From: JAYPWI01 sp038135065
GTDB taxonomy: Bacteria > Actinomycetota > Acidimicrobiia > Acidimicrobiales > Poriferisodalaceae
NCBI GenBank assembly: GCA_038135065.1
Contig: JAYPWI010000030.1
Coordinates: 1 to 44,286 of the forward strand
DNA: 44,286 bases
Direction: 5' to 3'
Shown: in pieces, positions 8,571 through 16,079 of the stretch
How positions within the stretch are numbered: the first letter of the stretch is position 1
How the letters are laid out: every line of letters begins with the position of its first letter
Position numbers and translations under genes: made by a program
Notes under the pieces: generated by a model
The model's input: only the letters and a program-made list of their open reading frames with translations
What the model was told of the DNA's origin: nothing
Databases searched by the model: none

Positions 8571-9071
8571 GTGTCAGACCCACGCATCCGCCGGGCCGGT
8601 CCCGACGACGCCGAGACCATCCACCGCTTCATCACCGAGCTCGCCATCTACGAGCGCGAACCCGACGCGGTGGAGGCAACACCTGCCTCGCTACGGGCCC
8701 AACTGACCGCCCCGCACCCCCCCTTCGAGTGCCTCCTGGCCGAGGTCGACGGCGAGCCCCGGGGCTTCGCCCTGTTCTTCGCCAACTACTCCACATGGCG
8801 GGGCAAGCCGGGCATCTACCTCGAGGACCTCTTCGTTCCCGAACGACACCGGGGTGCCGGCCTGGGGCGCCTCCTGCTGGCCACCCTGGCCCGACTGACC
8901 GTCGAACGGGGCGGAGCGCGGCTCGAGTGGCAGGTCCTCGATTGGAACACCCCGTCCATCGACTTCTACCGGGCCCTGGGAGCAACGGTGAAGGACGACT
9001 GGCTGCCCTGCCGACTCGACGGGACTGCTCTCGACACCCTGGCAGCCTCGGGGACTAGCGTCGTTGGGTGA
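8571..9071 (+). CDS. GNAT N-acetyltransferase, SSAT/thialysine-type
   Basis: 166 residues. The acetyl-CoA pyrophosphate loop is RHRGAGLGRLL, preceded by IYLEDLFVPE and followed by WQVLDWNTPSIDFYRALGA. This combination is typical of the spermidine/spermine or thialysine acetyltransferase group (SAT1/SAT2). Expected role: acetylation of a small primary amine. Start: GTG at 8571 follows AAGGAGGG with a spacing of only about 1 nt, unusually tight, so the real start could be slightly different or the mRNA very short. The gene is divergent from chorismate mutase. Confidence 0.85.
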   Translation: MSDPRIRRAGPDDAETIHRFITELAIYEREPDAVEATPASLRAQLTAPHPPFECLLAEVDGEPRGFALFFANYSTWRGKPGIYLEDLFVPERHRGAGLGRLLLATLARLTVERGGARLEWQVLDWNTPSIDFYRALGATVKDDWLPCRLDGTALDTLAASGTSVVG

Positions 9072-9076
9072 CCACC

Positions 9077-9100
9077 GTGGAGGTGATCGTGGAGGTGACA
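9077..9100 (+). promoter_or_regulatory. Duplicated Shine-Dalgarno sequence
   Basis: A 12-bp unit occurs twice in tandem: GTGGAGGTGATC and GTGGAGGTGACA. Each copy contains GGAGGTGA, fully complementary to the 3' end of 16S rRNA. The second ends 9 nt before the ATG at 9108. Confidence 0.6.
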
Positions 9101-9107
9101 GTCATCG

Positions 9108-10304
9108 ATGAGCGGTGAGCACGATTCGTACAACCTGAGGGGACGGGTGGCCGTCGCCGGGGTGGGTGAGACGACGTACTACAAGCGGGGCCAGTCACCC
9201 GACCCCGAGTTCAAGCTGGTGCTGCAGGCCATCCTCAACGCCTGCGACGATGCGGGCATCTCGCCCCGAGACATCGACGGCTTCTGCTCCTACAGCAACG
9301 ACCGCAACACCCCGGCCCGTCTGGCCAACGCCCTGGGGCTCGACGAACTGCGCTATTCCAACATGCAGTGGGGCGGCGGCGGCGGCGGAGCGGCGGCGGC
9401 CGTGCAGAACGCTGCGGGCGCCATCTGCGCCGGTTCGGCATCGGTCGTGGTGGCCTACCGGGGCCTCGCCCAGGGCCAGTTCGGTCGTTTCGGTCAAGGT
9501 GGGCGACGCAAAGCCATCACCGGAGAATTCGCCTACACCCTGCCCTACGGGATGATGAGCCCGGCCCAGATGTACGCCATGCGGACCACCCGGGTGATGC
9601 ACGAGCACGGCATCGACCGCAGCACCCTGCGAGCCATCGCCCTGGCCTGCTACCACCATGCCCAGAACAACCCCAGAGCGGTCATGCACGGGCGACCTCT
9701 CGACGAGGACACCTACGACGGTTCCCGCTGGATCACCGAACCCTTCCGCCTCTACGACTGCTGCCTGGAGAACGACGGGGCGGCAGCCATGATCATCACC
9801 TCCACCCCCAGGGCCAGCGAACTCAGTGACCGGCCCGTCCTGGTGCTCGGCGCCCAGCAATCGGGAGGCCACCGATCCGGTGCCTGGGTGCACAACCAGA
9901 CCGATTACGCCACCTCGTCGTTCAAGCCGGCGGCCAAGCACATGTACGACCAAGCGGGAATCACCCCTGCCGATGTGGACGTGGTGCAGAGCTACGAGAA
10001 CTTCACCGGCGGGGTGCTGATGAGCCTCATCGAGCACGGTCTGTGCACCTACGAGAACGCGAACGAGGTGCTCACCTTCGACAATCTGCGAGCGGACGGG
10101 GGCAGCCTTCCCCTCAACACCAGCGGTGGCAACCTCGCCGAGTGCTACATGCACGGGCTGGGACTGCAGATCGAAGCAGTGCGCCAGGTCCGGGGTGATT
10201 CGTCCAACCAGGTAGCCGACGTGCAGGTCAGCCTGGCCAACGCCGGACCGATGGTGGAGATCGCCTCCACCGCCATCTACGGATCCCAGGAGGCCCTCGG
10301 ATGA
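9108..10304 (+). CDS. Ltp2-like thiolase-fold aldolase (SCP-x/lipid-transfer family)
   Basis: 398 residues with the thiolase fold of the SCP-x/Ltp family. The nucleophilic Cys of true thiolases is absent: the corresponding loop reads NMQWGGGGGGAA. Two tyrosines stand where I recall the catalytic residues of the steroid side-chain aldolase Ltp2 (Tyr294 and Tyr344): Tyr296 in QSYENF and Tyr347 in AECYMHG. This favours retro-aldol cleavage of a beta-hydroxyacyl-CoA over thiolysis. The stop overlaps the start of a DUF35 gene (ATGA), the same pairing as Ltp2 with its DUF35 partner in steroid degradation. Substrate is unknown; no other steroid genes are adjacent. Confidence 0.85.
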   Translation: MSGEHDSYNLRGRVAVAGVGETTYYKRGQSPDPEFKLVLQAILNACDDAGISPRDIDGFCSYSNDRNTPARLANALGLDELRYSNMQWGGGGGGAAAAVQNAAGAICAGSASVVVAYRGLAQGQFGRFGQGGRRKAITGEFAYTLPYGMMSPAQMYAMRTTRVMHEHGIDRSTLRAIALACYHHAQNNPRAVMHGRPLDEDTYDGSRWITEPFRLYDCCLENDGAAAMIITSTPRASELSDRPVLVLGAQQSGGHRSGAWVHNQTDYATSSFKPAAKHMYDQAGITPADVDVVQSYENFTGGVLMSLIEHGLCTYENANEVLTFDNLRADGGSLPLNTSGGNLAECYMHGLGLQIEAVRQVRGDSSNQVADVQVSLANAGPMVEIASTAIYGSQEALG

Positions 10305-10741
10305 GCGACACCTACCTGCCGGCCGGCCTGACCCAGCCCGCACCGATGCCCGACGGTCTCGACGCCCCCTACTGGGAGGGCACCCGCAACCACGAACTAC
10401 GGGTCCAGCGCTGCGCCGACTGCGGGCACCATCAGTGGGGTCCCGAGTGGATGTGCCACAACTGCCAGGCGTTCGATCCCGAGTGGGTCACCGTGGAGCC
10501 CACCGGGCGCATCTACTCATGGCAACGCCCCCACCACCCGGTCCACCCGGCCCTGGCCGAGCACGGGCCGTACATCATCGTGCTGGTCGAGTTGCCCCAC
10601 GCGGACGGTCTGCGCATGGTGGGGAACCTGCTGGGCGACCCCATGCAGGACATCGAGATCGGGGCCGAGGTGGAGGCGATCTTCGAGGACCACCCCGACG
10701 GTGATCCGCCCTACACCCTCGTGCAGTGGGCGGTCCGCTGA
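10301..10741 (+). CDS. DUF35 OB-fold/zinc-ribbon partner protein
   Basis: 146 residues. The rubredoxin-like zinc ribbon uses Cys38, Cys41, Cys52 and Cys55 (CADC ... CHNC), followed by an OB-fold (TGRIYSWQRPHHPVHPAL ... YIIVLVELPHADGLRMVGNL). Such proteins form stable complexes with thiolase-fold enzymes and are required for their activity, so it is probably the obligate subunit of the upstream aldolase. The 4-bp overlap implies translational coupling and equal stoichiometry. It converges on the M81 gene with 4 bp between stops. Confidence 0.88.
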   Translation: MSDTYLPAGLTQPAPMPDGLDAPYWEGTRNHELRVQRCADCGHHQWGPEWMCHNCQAFDPEWVTVEPTGRIYSWQRPHHPVHPALAEHGPYIIVLVELPHADGLRMVGNLLGDPMQDIEIGAEVEAIFEDHPDGDPPYTLVQWAVR

Positions 10742-10745
10742 CCGT

Positions 10746-12263
10746 TCACTCCGCCGGCGCAACCCCGTACTCGGGGGTAGCCGGGGTGTTGGGGTCCAGC
10801 GGGTAGATCGGACGACGTACCTGCTCGAAGGTGAACAGGCTGTTGTCGCTGCTCGTCACCCCGACCCCGTTGCACGGGATGTCCCGCACCGACAGATCGG
10901 CGAAGCCGGCCCGATAGTGGATGCGGGACTTCAGGATGAGGTACCGCATCTCGGTGGGCTCGATCCCGAAGCTGCGAAAGCACCCGGGGTCGAAGGGTTC
11001 GACGTGGCGGGAGCAGACCACCACGGCTACCTCGCCGATCTGCAGCACAGCGCTCGGCCCCATGTCCACCGTGGTTCCCCGGGCCATTGGCACGGTCACC
11101 TCGAACTTCCCGTCGGTGATGGCGCCGACGGTTCCGGTGACCGTCAAGGGCTCACCGCTTCGACCGATGGCGGGCATGTCGATCTTCCCGCCGAGGTCGA
11201 CCGTCACCTCGGCCCCGGTCCCGGCAGCCATGAGCACCTGCACCGTCTCCGGATCACAGATACCGAACATGGCGACCCGCTCGAGACCCTGTTCCAGTAC
11301 CTCGGCCAGCACCGCGGTGGTGTCCTGGGTACCCCCCGAGGCCGTGTTGTCGGCATGATCGAGCAGGATGATCGGACCCTCGGTCATCGCCTTGGCCTCG
11401 GCCACCGTCTCGGTGAGCGGCCGTGAGTCGAACACGAACTCGGCCCGTTCCGCCCAGGCCGCCTCGAGGATCCGATCCCGAACCTCCTCGGCCAGCCCTC
11501 GGTCACCATCAGCGATGGTCACCACCGACAGACCGGCATGCCAGATATCGGCGAGGGGGAAGCCGCCGAACACGGACGCGGCGAGCAGGCCGCGCGCCTC
11601 GGCTGCCCGGGCCATCTCGATGAGTGGCCCCATCGGCTCGTCGGCATGACCCATCCGCAGGGTCTGGGCCAGGATCGGGCGACTGTCCCACACCATCACC
11701 GGATCGATCTCTCCGGCCATGGTGCGTACGAGCAGTTCGCCGGCGTGACGCCCGGCGTCGTACATGTCGAGGTGCGGGTAGGTCTTGTACCCGACCATCA
11801 CCGTGCAGTTGTCGATCATGGCCGGGGTCATGTTGGCGTGGAGATCCAGGCTGATCCCGATGGGAAGGTCGGGAGCGATCTGGCGGAGGCGAGCCAGCAG
11901 CGTGCCCTCGCCGTCGGTGGTGCTCTGGGCGACCATCGCACCGTGGAGGTCGAGCATGCATGCGTCGCAGCCGGCCGCCACCGCGTCGCAGATCGCGTCG
12001 GTCATGAACTGGTACGCCTCGGCCTCGACCGGCCCGCTGGGCGCTGCGTTGCCCGCCACGGGTGACACGATCTCCATACCGTGCTCGTCGGCCACGTCGA
12101 GGAAGGCCCCCAACCCGGTCCCCGTCCCCTTGAAGTGCCGGTACACATCGGGACCCACGGCCACCCCGAACCCGCCGCGGCCGAACCGGTCGAGGGGGGT
12201 GGGCACCGGCGAGAACGTGTTGGTCTCGTGCTCCATCATGGCGATCACCACGCGCTGTGTCAT
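10746..12263 (-). CDS. M81 family (MlrC-like) metallohydrolase
   Basis: 505 residues, typical for the family first known from microcystin degradation (MlrC). N-terminal MMEHETNTFSPVPTP, then LDLHGAM, SLDLHANMTPAM and YKTYPHLDMYDAG supply His/Asp residues expected to bind the catalytic metal; LLDHADNTASGGTQD is a conserved glycine-rich segment. Most members have unknown substrates, probably small amides or lactams, so microcystin should not be assumed. It is downstream of the universal stress protein on the same strand with a 48-bp gap. Confidence 0.88.
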   Translation of the reverse strand: MTQRVVIAMMEHETNTFSPVPTPLDRFGRGGFGVAVGPDVYRHFKGTGTGLGAFLDVADEHGMEIVSPVAGNAAPSGPVEAEAYQFMTDAICDAVAAGCDACMLDLHGAMVAQSTTDGEGTLLARLRQIAPDLPIGISLDLHANMTPAMIDNCTVMVGYKTYPHLDMYDAGRHAGELLVRTMAGEIDPVMVWDSRPILAQTLRMGHADEPMGPLIEMARAAEARGLLAASVFGGFPLADIWHAGLSVVTIADGDRGLAEEVRDRILEAAWAERAEFVFDSRPLTETVAEAKAMTEGPIILLDHADNTASGGTQDTTAVLAEVLEQGLERVAMFGICDPETVQVLMAAGTGAEVTVDLGGKIDMPAIGRSGEPLTVTGTVGAITDGKFEVTVPMARGTTVDMGPSAVLQIGEVAVVVCSRHVEPFDPGCFRSFGIEPTEMRYLILKSRIHYRAGFADLSVRDIPCNGVGVTSSDNSLFTFEQVRRPIYPLDPNTPATPEYGVAPAE

Positions 12264-12311
12264 GCCCTGAGTCTGGCCGATCCCGACCCGGCCTGTGGCC
12301 GCTGTTGACCG

Positions 12312-13181
12312 TCAGCTACGTACGACAACCACCACGCAGCCTGGCCGGTGCACCAACGAGGTGGTGACCGATCCCAAAAGGGCGTGGCTCAACCCGGTCC
12401 TTCCCCGTGCCCCCACCACGGTCATCAGCGCCCGACTCCCGAACTCGGCAATCACCCGGCGGGCATCCCCCTGGCACACCTCGACGCAGTAGGGCCGCCC
12501 CGCAGAGGCCAACATCCCAGCCGCCCGATCCGCCGCAGCCTCTGCCCGCCGCTGATCCGATTCGAGAACTGTCACGACATCACTCGACAGACCATCGTGG
12601 CCGAACAGCATGGGAACCCCCCAGGTCGCCACGACGGTGACCGGCGTGTCCTTGCCCGTAGTGGCCACGGCCCAGGCCACTGCGGCGAGGGACTGGTCGG
12701 AGCCATCGACCCCGACGACCACGGGACCCGCCGTCCGCCTGGCCGGGCTGCCCGGTGGCACCACGACCACCGAGCAGGGAGCTGTAGCTACGACCCGTGA
12801 GCTGACCGAACCGATGAGCGTGTCGACCGCTGCGCCATGGCCCCGGGTCCCGACCACCACGAGGTCGTCGGGCTGCGCCTCCCCGACCAGCACGGCGGCT
12901 CCACCACCTTCACGGATCAGCGGCCGCCCGGCCAGTAGATGCTCGATCCCCCGCTCGGCCACCAGCGCTTCGATGCCGGCCGCCACCGAGCCCTCGACGT
13001 CGCCCGGATTGGGAACCGGGGTGAGGCTGATCGGTGCCGGAAGGAAGCTCCACCACGGATATTCCCATCCGGTCACGAGCTGCAGCGGTGCACCCGTGCG
13101 TTCCGCTACGCCGGTGGCCCAGTCCAGGGCGTCCAGCGATCCCTCAGAACAGTCGACGCCAACCACGATCCGCTTCATCAT
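12312..13181 (-). CDS. Tandem universal stress protein
   Basis: 289 residues made of two Usp domains. Each carries the ATP-binding G-x2-G-x9-G-S/T motif: GTRGHGAAVDTLIGS in the first and GARGRTGLSHALLGS in the second. Two-domain Usps that bind ATP are common in actinobacteria and linked to dormancy and hypoxia. GGGAGG lies 4 nt upstream of the ATG at 13181; ATG at 13178 is also possible. None of the SigF-type promoter motifs seen nearby precedes it. It may be cotranscribed with the CinA-like gene upstream (72-bp gap) and the M81 gene downstream. Confidence 0.9.
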   Translation of the reverse strand: MMKRIVVGVDCSEGSLDALDWATGVAERTGAPLQLVTGWEYPWWSFLPAPISLTPVPNPGDVEGSVAAGIEALVAERGIEHLLAGRPLIREGGGAAVLVGEAQPDDLVVVGTRGHGAAVDTLIGSVSSRVVATAPCSVVVVPPGSPARRTAGPVVVGVDGSDQSLAAVAWAVATTGKDTPVTVVATWGVPMLFGHDGLSSDVVTVLESDQRRAEAAADRAAGMLASAGRPYCVEVCQGDARRVIAEFGSRALMTVVGARGRTGLSHALLGSVTTSLVHRPGCVVVVVRS

Positions 13182-13253
13182 GTCCCCTCCCGGCTCGAAG
13201 CGAGCTGTGGAGTGAGTGTCGTCGGGCCAAGCGGCAGCTGTTAGGGCCGAATG

Positions 13254-13796
13254 TCACAGCATGGTCACCACACCGATGGCTGCCTGCAGCACCTCGACGA
13301 CCACCTGTTCGATCATCAACGCCCGGTCGGTACCCGGCCCGATCACCCATCCCACCGTCGGTTCGTCGAGTCCAGGGGCAGCCACCGCATAGGCGGCTCG
13401 GGGGAAGGGAACAAGGTGGGAGGCATCGGCCTCGGCCCACCCGGTGACGGCTACACCGACGTCGGACCCGATCAGACGACGCACCCCCTCGGCCATCTGG
13501 CAGGCGACACGGTCTGATACTGCGTCGACGGGCTCAGCCTCGTCGAGATCGACACCCAGCACGGCAGCCTTGACCGCAGTGTCGTAGGTGACCACCCCTC
13601 CCAGGAAGAAACTCGACACCCCACGGTGACGCCCGATGGCCGCCTGTATCGCACCTGCCGTGAGGCTCTCTGCCACAGCCAGGGTCATGCGGCGCTCGCC
13701 ACACACCTTCTGTAGGGCGGCAACGAGTGGCTCGACTCTGTCGTGCCTCCCATGGGTCACAGACTCGGTCACCTCGACCCCCGGCTGGCCGCCCAT
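13254..13796 (-). CDS. CinA C-terminal/PncC-like amidohydrolase, variant active site
   Basis: About 180 residues; a GTG at 13823 would add nine. The core matches the CinA C-terminal (nicotinamide-nucleotide amidohydrolase) domain: LAVAESLTAGAI with the nucleophilic Ser, SSFFLGGVVTYDTAVKAAVLGV with the Tyr and Lys, and GVAVTGWAEAD. In ordinary PncC the last motif is VTGIAGPGG; here the glycine-rich loop is replaced. NMN recycling activity is therefore uncertain. Stand-alone domains of this size are normal. It is divergent from the probable selenoprotein gene. Confidence 0.75.
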   Translation of the reverse strand: MGGQPGVEVTESVTHGRHDRVEPLVAALQKVCGERRMTLAVAESLTAGAIQAAIGRHRGVSSFFLGGVVTYDTAVKAAVLGVDLDEAEPVDAVSDRVACQMAEGVRRLIGSDVGVAVTGWAEADASHLVPFPRAAYAVAAPGLDEPTVGWVIGPGTDRALMIEQVVVEVLQAAIGVVTML

Positions 13797-13855
13797 ACCG
13801 GCTTCATCCCCGCTGTCTATCACCCGAGGTGGTGCGATCGATCTACAGTCGCTGG

Positions 13856-14650
13856 ATGGAACCGGTGCGATATGTCGATCTGCTCAACCAGCGATACCGG
13901 CAGCAGGGTTTCCCGCCCTACGACTGGACGATCAACGACGAGACTCCGTTCTGCCCTCCGACCAGGCCGCTGGAGGACTGCCGGGTCTCGATGCTCACCT
14001 CCGGTGGTGTCGCCCACTGCTCGGTCACACCGTGGAACCCCACCGCCAAGAACGACTTCCGGCTGGACGAGATCGAACCAGCTACCCCCGGAACCGATTT
14101 CACGGTCAACGACAGCTACTACGACACGGCAGACGCCTCCGTCGACGTCAACTGCGTGTTTCCCGTGGACCGGCTGCGAGAAGTAGCAGCAGACGGGGTC
14201 ATCGGTTCCATCGCCCCGCGCCTGTGGAGCGGCTTCATGGGTCGTATCTACAGCAGGTCCCGCGTGGTGAACGAGTCGGCACCCGCCCTTGTCGAGGAGT
14301 TGCGGAGCGACGAGGTCGACCTCTTCCTACTCGTGCCCGCCTGACCACTCGATCACCAGACCGTGGGTCTGGTCGCACGGGTTGTGGAGGCAGCGGGCAT
14401 TCCCACAGCGCTCGTCTCCACGGGGCGAGACCTGACTGCTCAGGTGCTGCCTCCCCGATCCCTGTTCGTCAACGCTCCCATGGGCAACCATTTCGGAGAG
14501 CCCGGTGCCGCAGAACAGCAGCGCCGCATCTTGACGGCAGCCCTCGAACTCCCCTGGACGGTCGACCACCCCGGCGCCATCGTCGACTGGCCCGAACCGT
14601 GGCACGAGGACTTCACTGACAAGGTCCGCTCGACGCTCCTCGCCATGTAG
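13856..14650 (+). CDS. GrdB/PrdB-family reductase, probable selenoprotein (in-frame TGA at 14342)
   Basis: 264 residues if TGA at 14342-14344 is read as selenocysteine (residue 163). Upstream: MEPVRYVDLLNQRYRQQGFP ... PFCPPTRPLEDCRVSMLTSGG ... VNDSYYDTADASVDVNCVFP. Downstream, in the same frame: PLDHQTVGLVARVVEAAGIPT ... PPRSLFVNAPMGNHFGEP. Both parts match consecutive regions of the glycine/betaine/sarcosine/D-proline reductase B-subunit family, and the TGA sits where members carry Sec or Cys (DLFLLVPA-U-PLDHQTVG). A perfect 8-bp hairpin follows at SECIS distance. A genuine stop or a sequencing error at a Cys codon is the alternative. Expected role: redox chemistry on a small substrate. Start ATG at 13856 has no clear SD; GTG 13832 is an alternative. 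Confidence 0.75.
14345..14373 (+). promoter_or_regulatory. SECIS-like hairpin downstream of in-frame TGA
   Basis: ACCAGACC (14355-14362) pairs perfectly with GGTCTGGT (14366-14373), leaving the loop GTG. The loop begins 18 nt after the TGA and its first base is G. Bacterial SECIS elements, as I recall the published consensus, need an apical loop about 16-37 nt after UGA with a G in the first two loop positions; this fits. No T-run follows, so it is not a normal terminator. Confidence 0.65.
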
Positions 14651-14714
14651 TCGACCCCCCACCTGGCTCTGCAGTGCCGTGCCCGGTGTGACCAATGTCG
14701 CAACAGCCGGTCAC

Positions 14715-14739
14715 GTTTCAGCTCCAGGGCCGATGGGTA
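14715..14739 (+). promoter_or_regulatory. SigF/SigB-type promoter of whiB-like gene
   Basis: GTTT at 14715-14718, 16-nt spacer, GGGTA at 14735-14739 (extended GGGTAC). The whiB start codon lies 10 nt after the -10 element, so the message is probably leaderless or nearly so, matching the lack of a ribosome binding site. Confidence 0.7.
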
Positions 14740-14749
14740 CGACACCTTC

Positions 14750-15094
14750 ATGCGGATGCCCCATGATGTCGACACCGCCGCGATCGATGGCCCTGAGCCG
14801 ATCGACGCCGAATGGATGGACACCGCCCCATGCCGGGGCGACTGGCATTTGTTCTTCGCCCCCTTCCGCGAATCCAACTCTGCCCGTATCAGGCGTGAGG
14901 CCGCGGCACTCGAACTCTGCGGTCACTGCAGCCTCCGTGAACCGTGCCGGGAGGCCGGGCGAGCCAACCTCGAGACGGGCATCTGGGGCGGCGAAACCGA
15001 CGAAGATCGAGCTCGGGCCGGATATATCCCCCGGGCGGCGTCCCGGCGAGCGATCCTCCGCATCCGAGCCCAACGCTCGGACAGCGCCGCCTGA
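14750..15094 (+). CDS. WhiB-family iron-sulfur transcription factor
   Basis: 114 residues. The four cluster cysteines are Cys28, Cys57, Cys60 and Cys66 (CxxCx5C after a distant first Cys), followed by the beta-turn GIWGG (77-81) and a basic C-terminus. These are the defining WhiB-like features; such proteins bind a redox- or NO-sensitive [4Fe-4S] cluster and contact the sigma factor. Start ATG at 14750 sits 10 nt after a SigF-type -10, with ATG 14756 an alternative. The promoter ties this regulator to the sigma factor encoded 1.3 kb away. Confidence 0.92.
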   Translation: MRMPHDVDTAAIDGPEPIDAEWMDTAPCRGDWHLFFAPFRESNSARIRREAAALELCGHCSLREPCREAGRANLETGIWGGETDEDRARAGYIPRAASRRAILRIRAQRSDSAA

Positions 15095-15135
15095 GCTGTC
15101 GCTGCACCTCATCCCACCGGCGCGCCGGTTGTGCC

Positions 15136-16038
15136 CTACCGCACGGGTACGGGTTGCCGAAACTTCCCGGCAGGAATGGGCGCCTTCGCGCGAACCAGCG
15201 CCAACTGCCAGGTGGGCGACGACCCTAATGCCCACCTCAACGCACCGACGGCGGCCTTCCCACCCTCGCGAGCGCCCGGCAAGGCTCGGATGCCCAACAC
15301 CTCCCGTAAGCCGGGTGGTGTGATGGCCACCGCTGCGGCCAGGACCGCCCGATAGCCCAGGCGAACGCTGCGAGGGAGGGGTGGGTTGGTCAAGAAGCTC
15401 ACTGCAGCGCGTGTTGCCTCAGTTGAACCGATCGCCGCAGATGTGTCGAGCGCTTCGCGGAGGTCGCCTGCGGTCTGCGGTAGGTCGCCGTCGACCAGGA
15501 GGTGGCCGATCCTCGCCTGCTCGGCTACGAAGCGATCCTGGTCAGCCGGGGCGAGGGGGGCAGTGCCGTAGGCCTGGTAGGCGGCAAGGAACGAGTCGGT
15601 CAAGGCGTTGTGGACCCAGCCGGCAAGATCGGGAGCGGTAGCCGCATACGGCTTTCCTCTCGAAGACGTGCCTGACACTCCCCGATGGGCTTGGCGGACC
15701 ATGTCGACGGCCGCGTCGACCTCAGGCATCGCTCCATAGGTGGTCGTGCTGACGTAGTACGACGTACGGGACAGGCGGCCGAGCGGATCCTGGCGGTACT
15801 GCGAGTGATCGGCCACCCCGGCGGCCACCTCTGGATGTGCGGCCTGGATCAGCAAGGCCCGAACCCCGCCGACGAACGCAGCAACATCACCGATGACGGG
15901 CCACGAGACCGACTCCGGACCCAGCAGGCCCGGGTCGCCGACATGATCCAGGGTGTGCTCGAGGGCAACCGGACCGTGGGAGAACAATTCCGTCGTGGAG
16001 GAAACGATCTGCTCCCGCCAGCTCACGAGACGATTCAT
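15136..16038 (-). CDS. DUF2236 (MpaB-like) protein
   Basis: 300 residues, all helical, with family landmarks LGPESVSWPVIGDVAAFVGGVRALLIQAAHPE and DPLGRLSRTSYYV. DUF2236 includes the rubber oxygenase/MpaB group; His residues near the N-terminal half are expected to bind heme or metal. Substrate unknown. Start: ATG 16038 is preferred over a GTG at 16083 (which would overlap the sigma-factor stop as GTGA) because a perfect SigF-type promoter ends 11 nt upstream of 16038 and there is no SD, consistent with a leaderless mRNA. It is thus probably part of the stress regulon. Confidence 0.82.
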   Translation of the reverse strand: MNRLVSWREQIVSSTTELFSHGPVALEHTLDHVGDPGLLGPESVSWPVIGDVAAFVGGVRALLIQAAHPEVAAGVADHSQYRQDPLGRLSRTSYYVSTTTYGAMPEVDAAVDMVRQAHRGVSGTSSRGKPYAATAPDLAGWVHNALTDSFLAAYQAYGTAPLAPADQDRFVAEQARIGHLLVDGDLPQTAGDLREALDTSAAIGSTEATRAAVSFLTNPPLPRSVRLGYRAVLAAAVAITPPGLREVLGIRALPGAREGGKAAVGALRWALGSSPTWQLALVRAKAPIPAGKFRQPVPVR

Positions 16039-16049
16039 GTCAGGAGGCG

Positions 16050-16074
16050 TACCCACTGCAGCTCCGGACCAAAC
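16050..16074 (-). promoter_or_regulatory. SigF/SigB-type promoter of DUF2236 gene
   Basis: On the minus strand: GTTT (16074-16071), 16-nt spacer, GGGTA (16054-16050, extended GGGTAC). It lies just beyond the sigma-factor stop codon, so the DUF2236 gene could be read both from upstream and from its own sigma-dependent start. Confidence 0.68.
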
Positions 16075-16079
16075 GGAAC

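Noticed and set aside
14363..14650. Separate short gene starting at GTG 14363 after the TGA at 14342
   Set aside because: It is in the same frame as the upstream gene and continues the same protein family without a gap. The GTG lies in the hairpin loop and has no ribosome binding site, so one read-through gene is the better reading.
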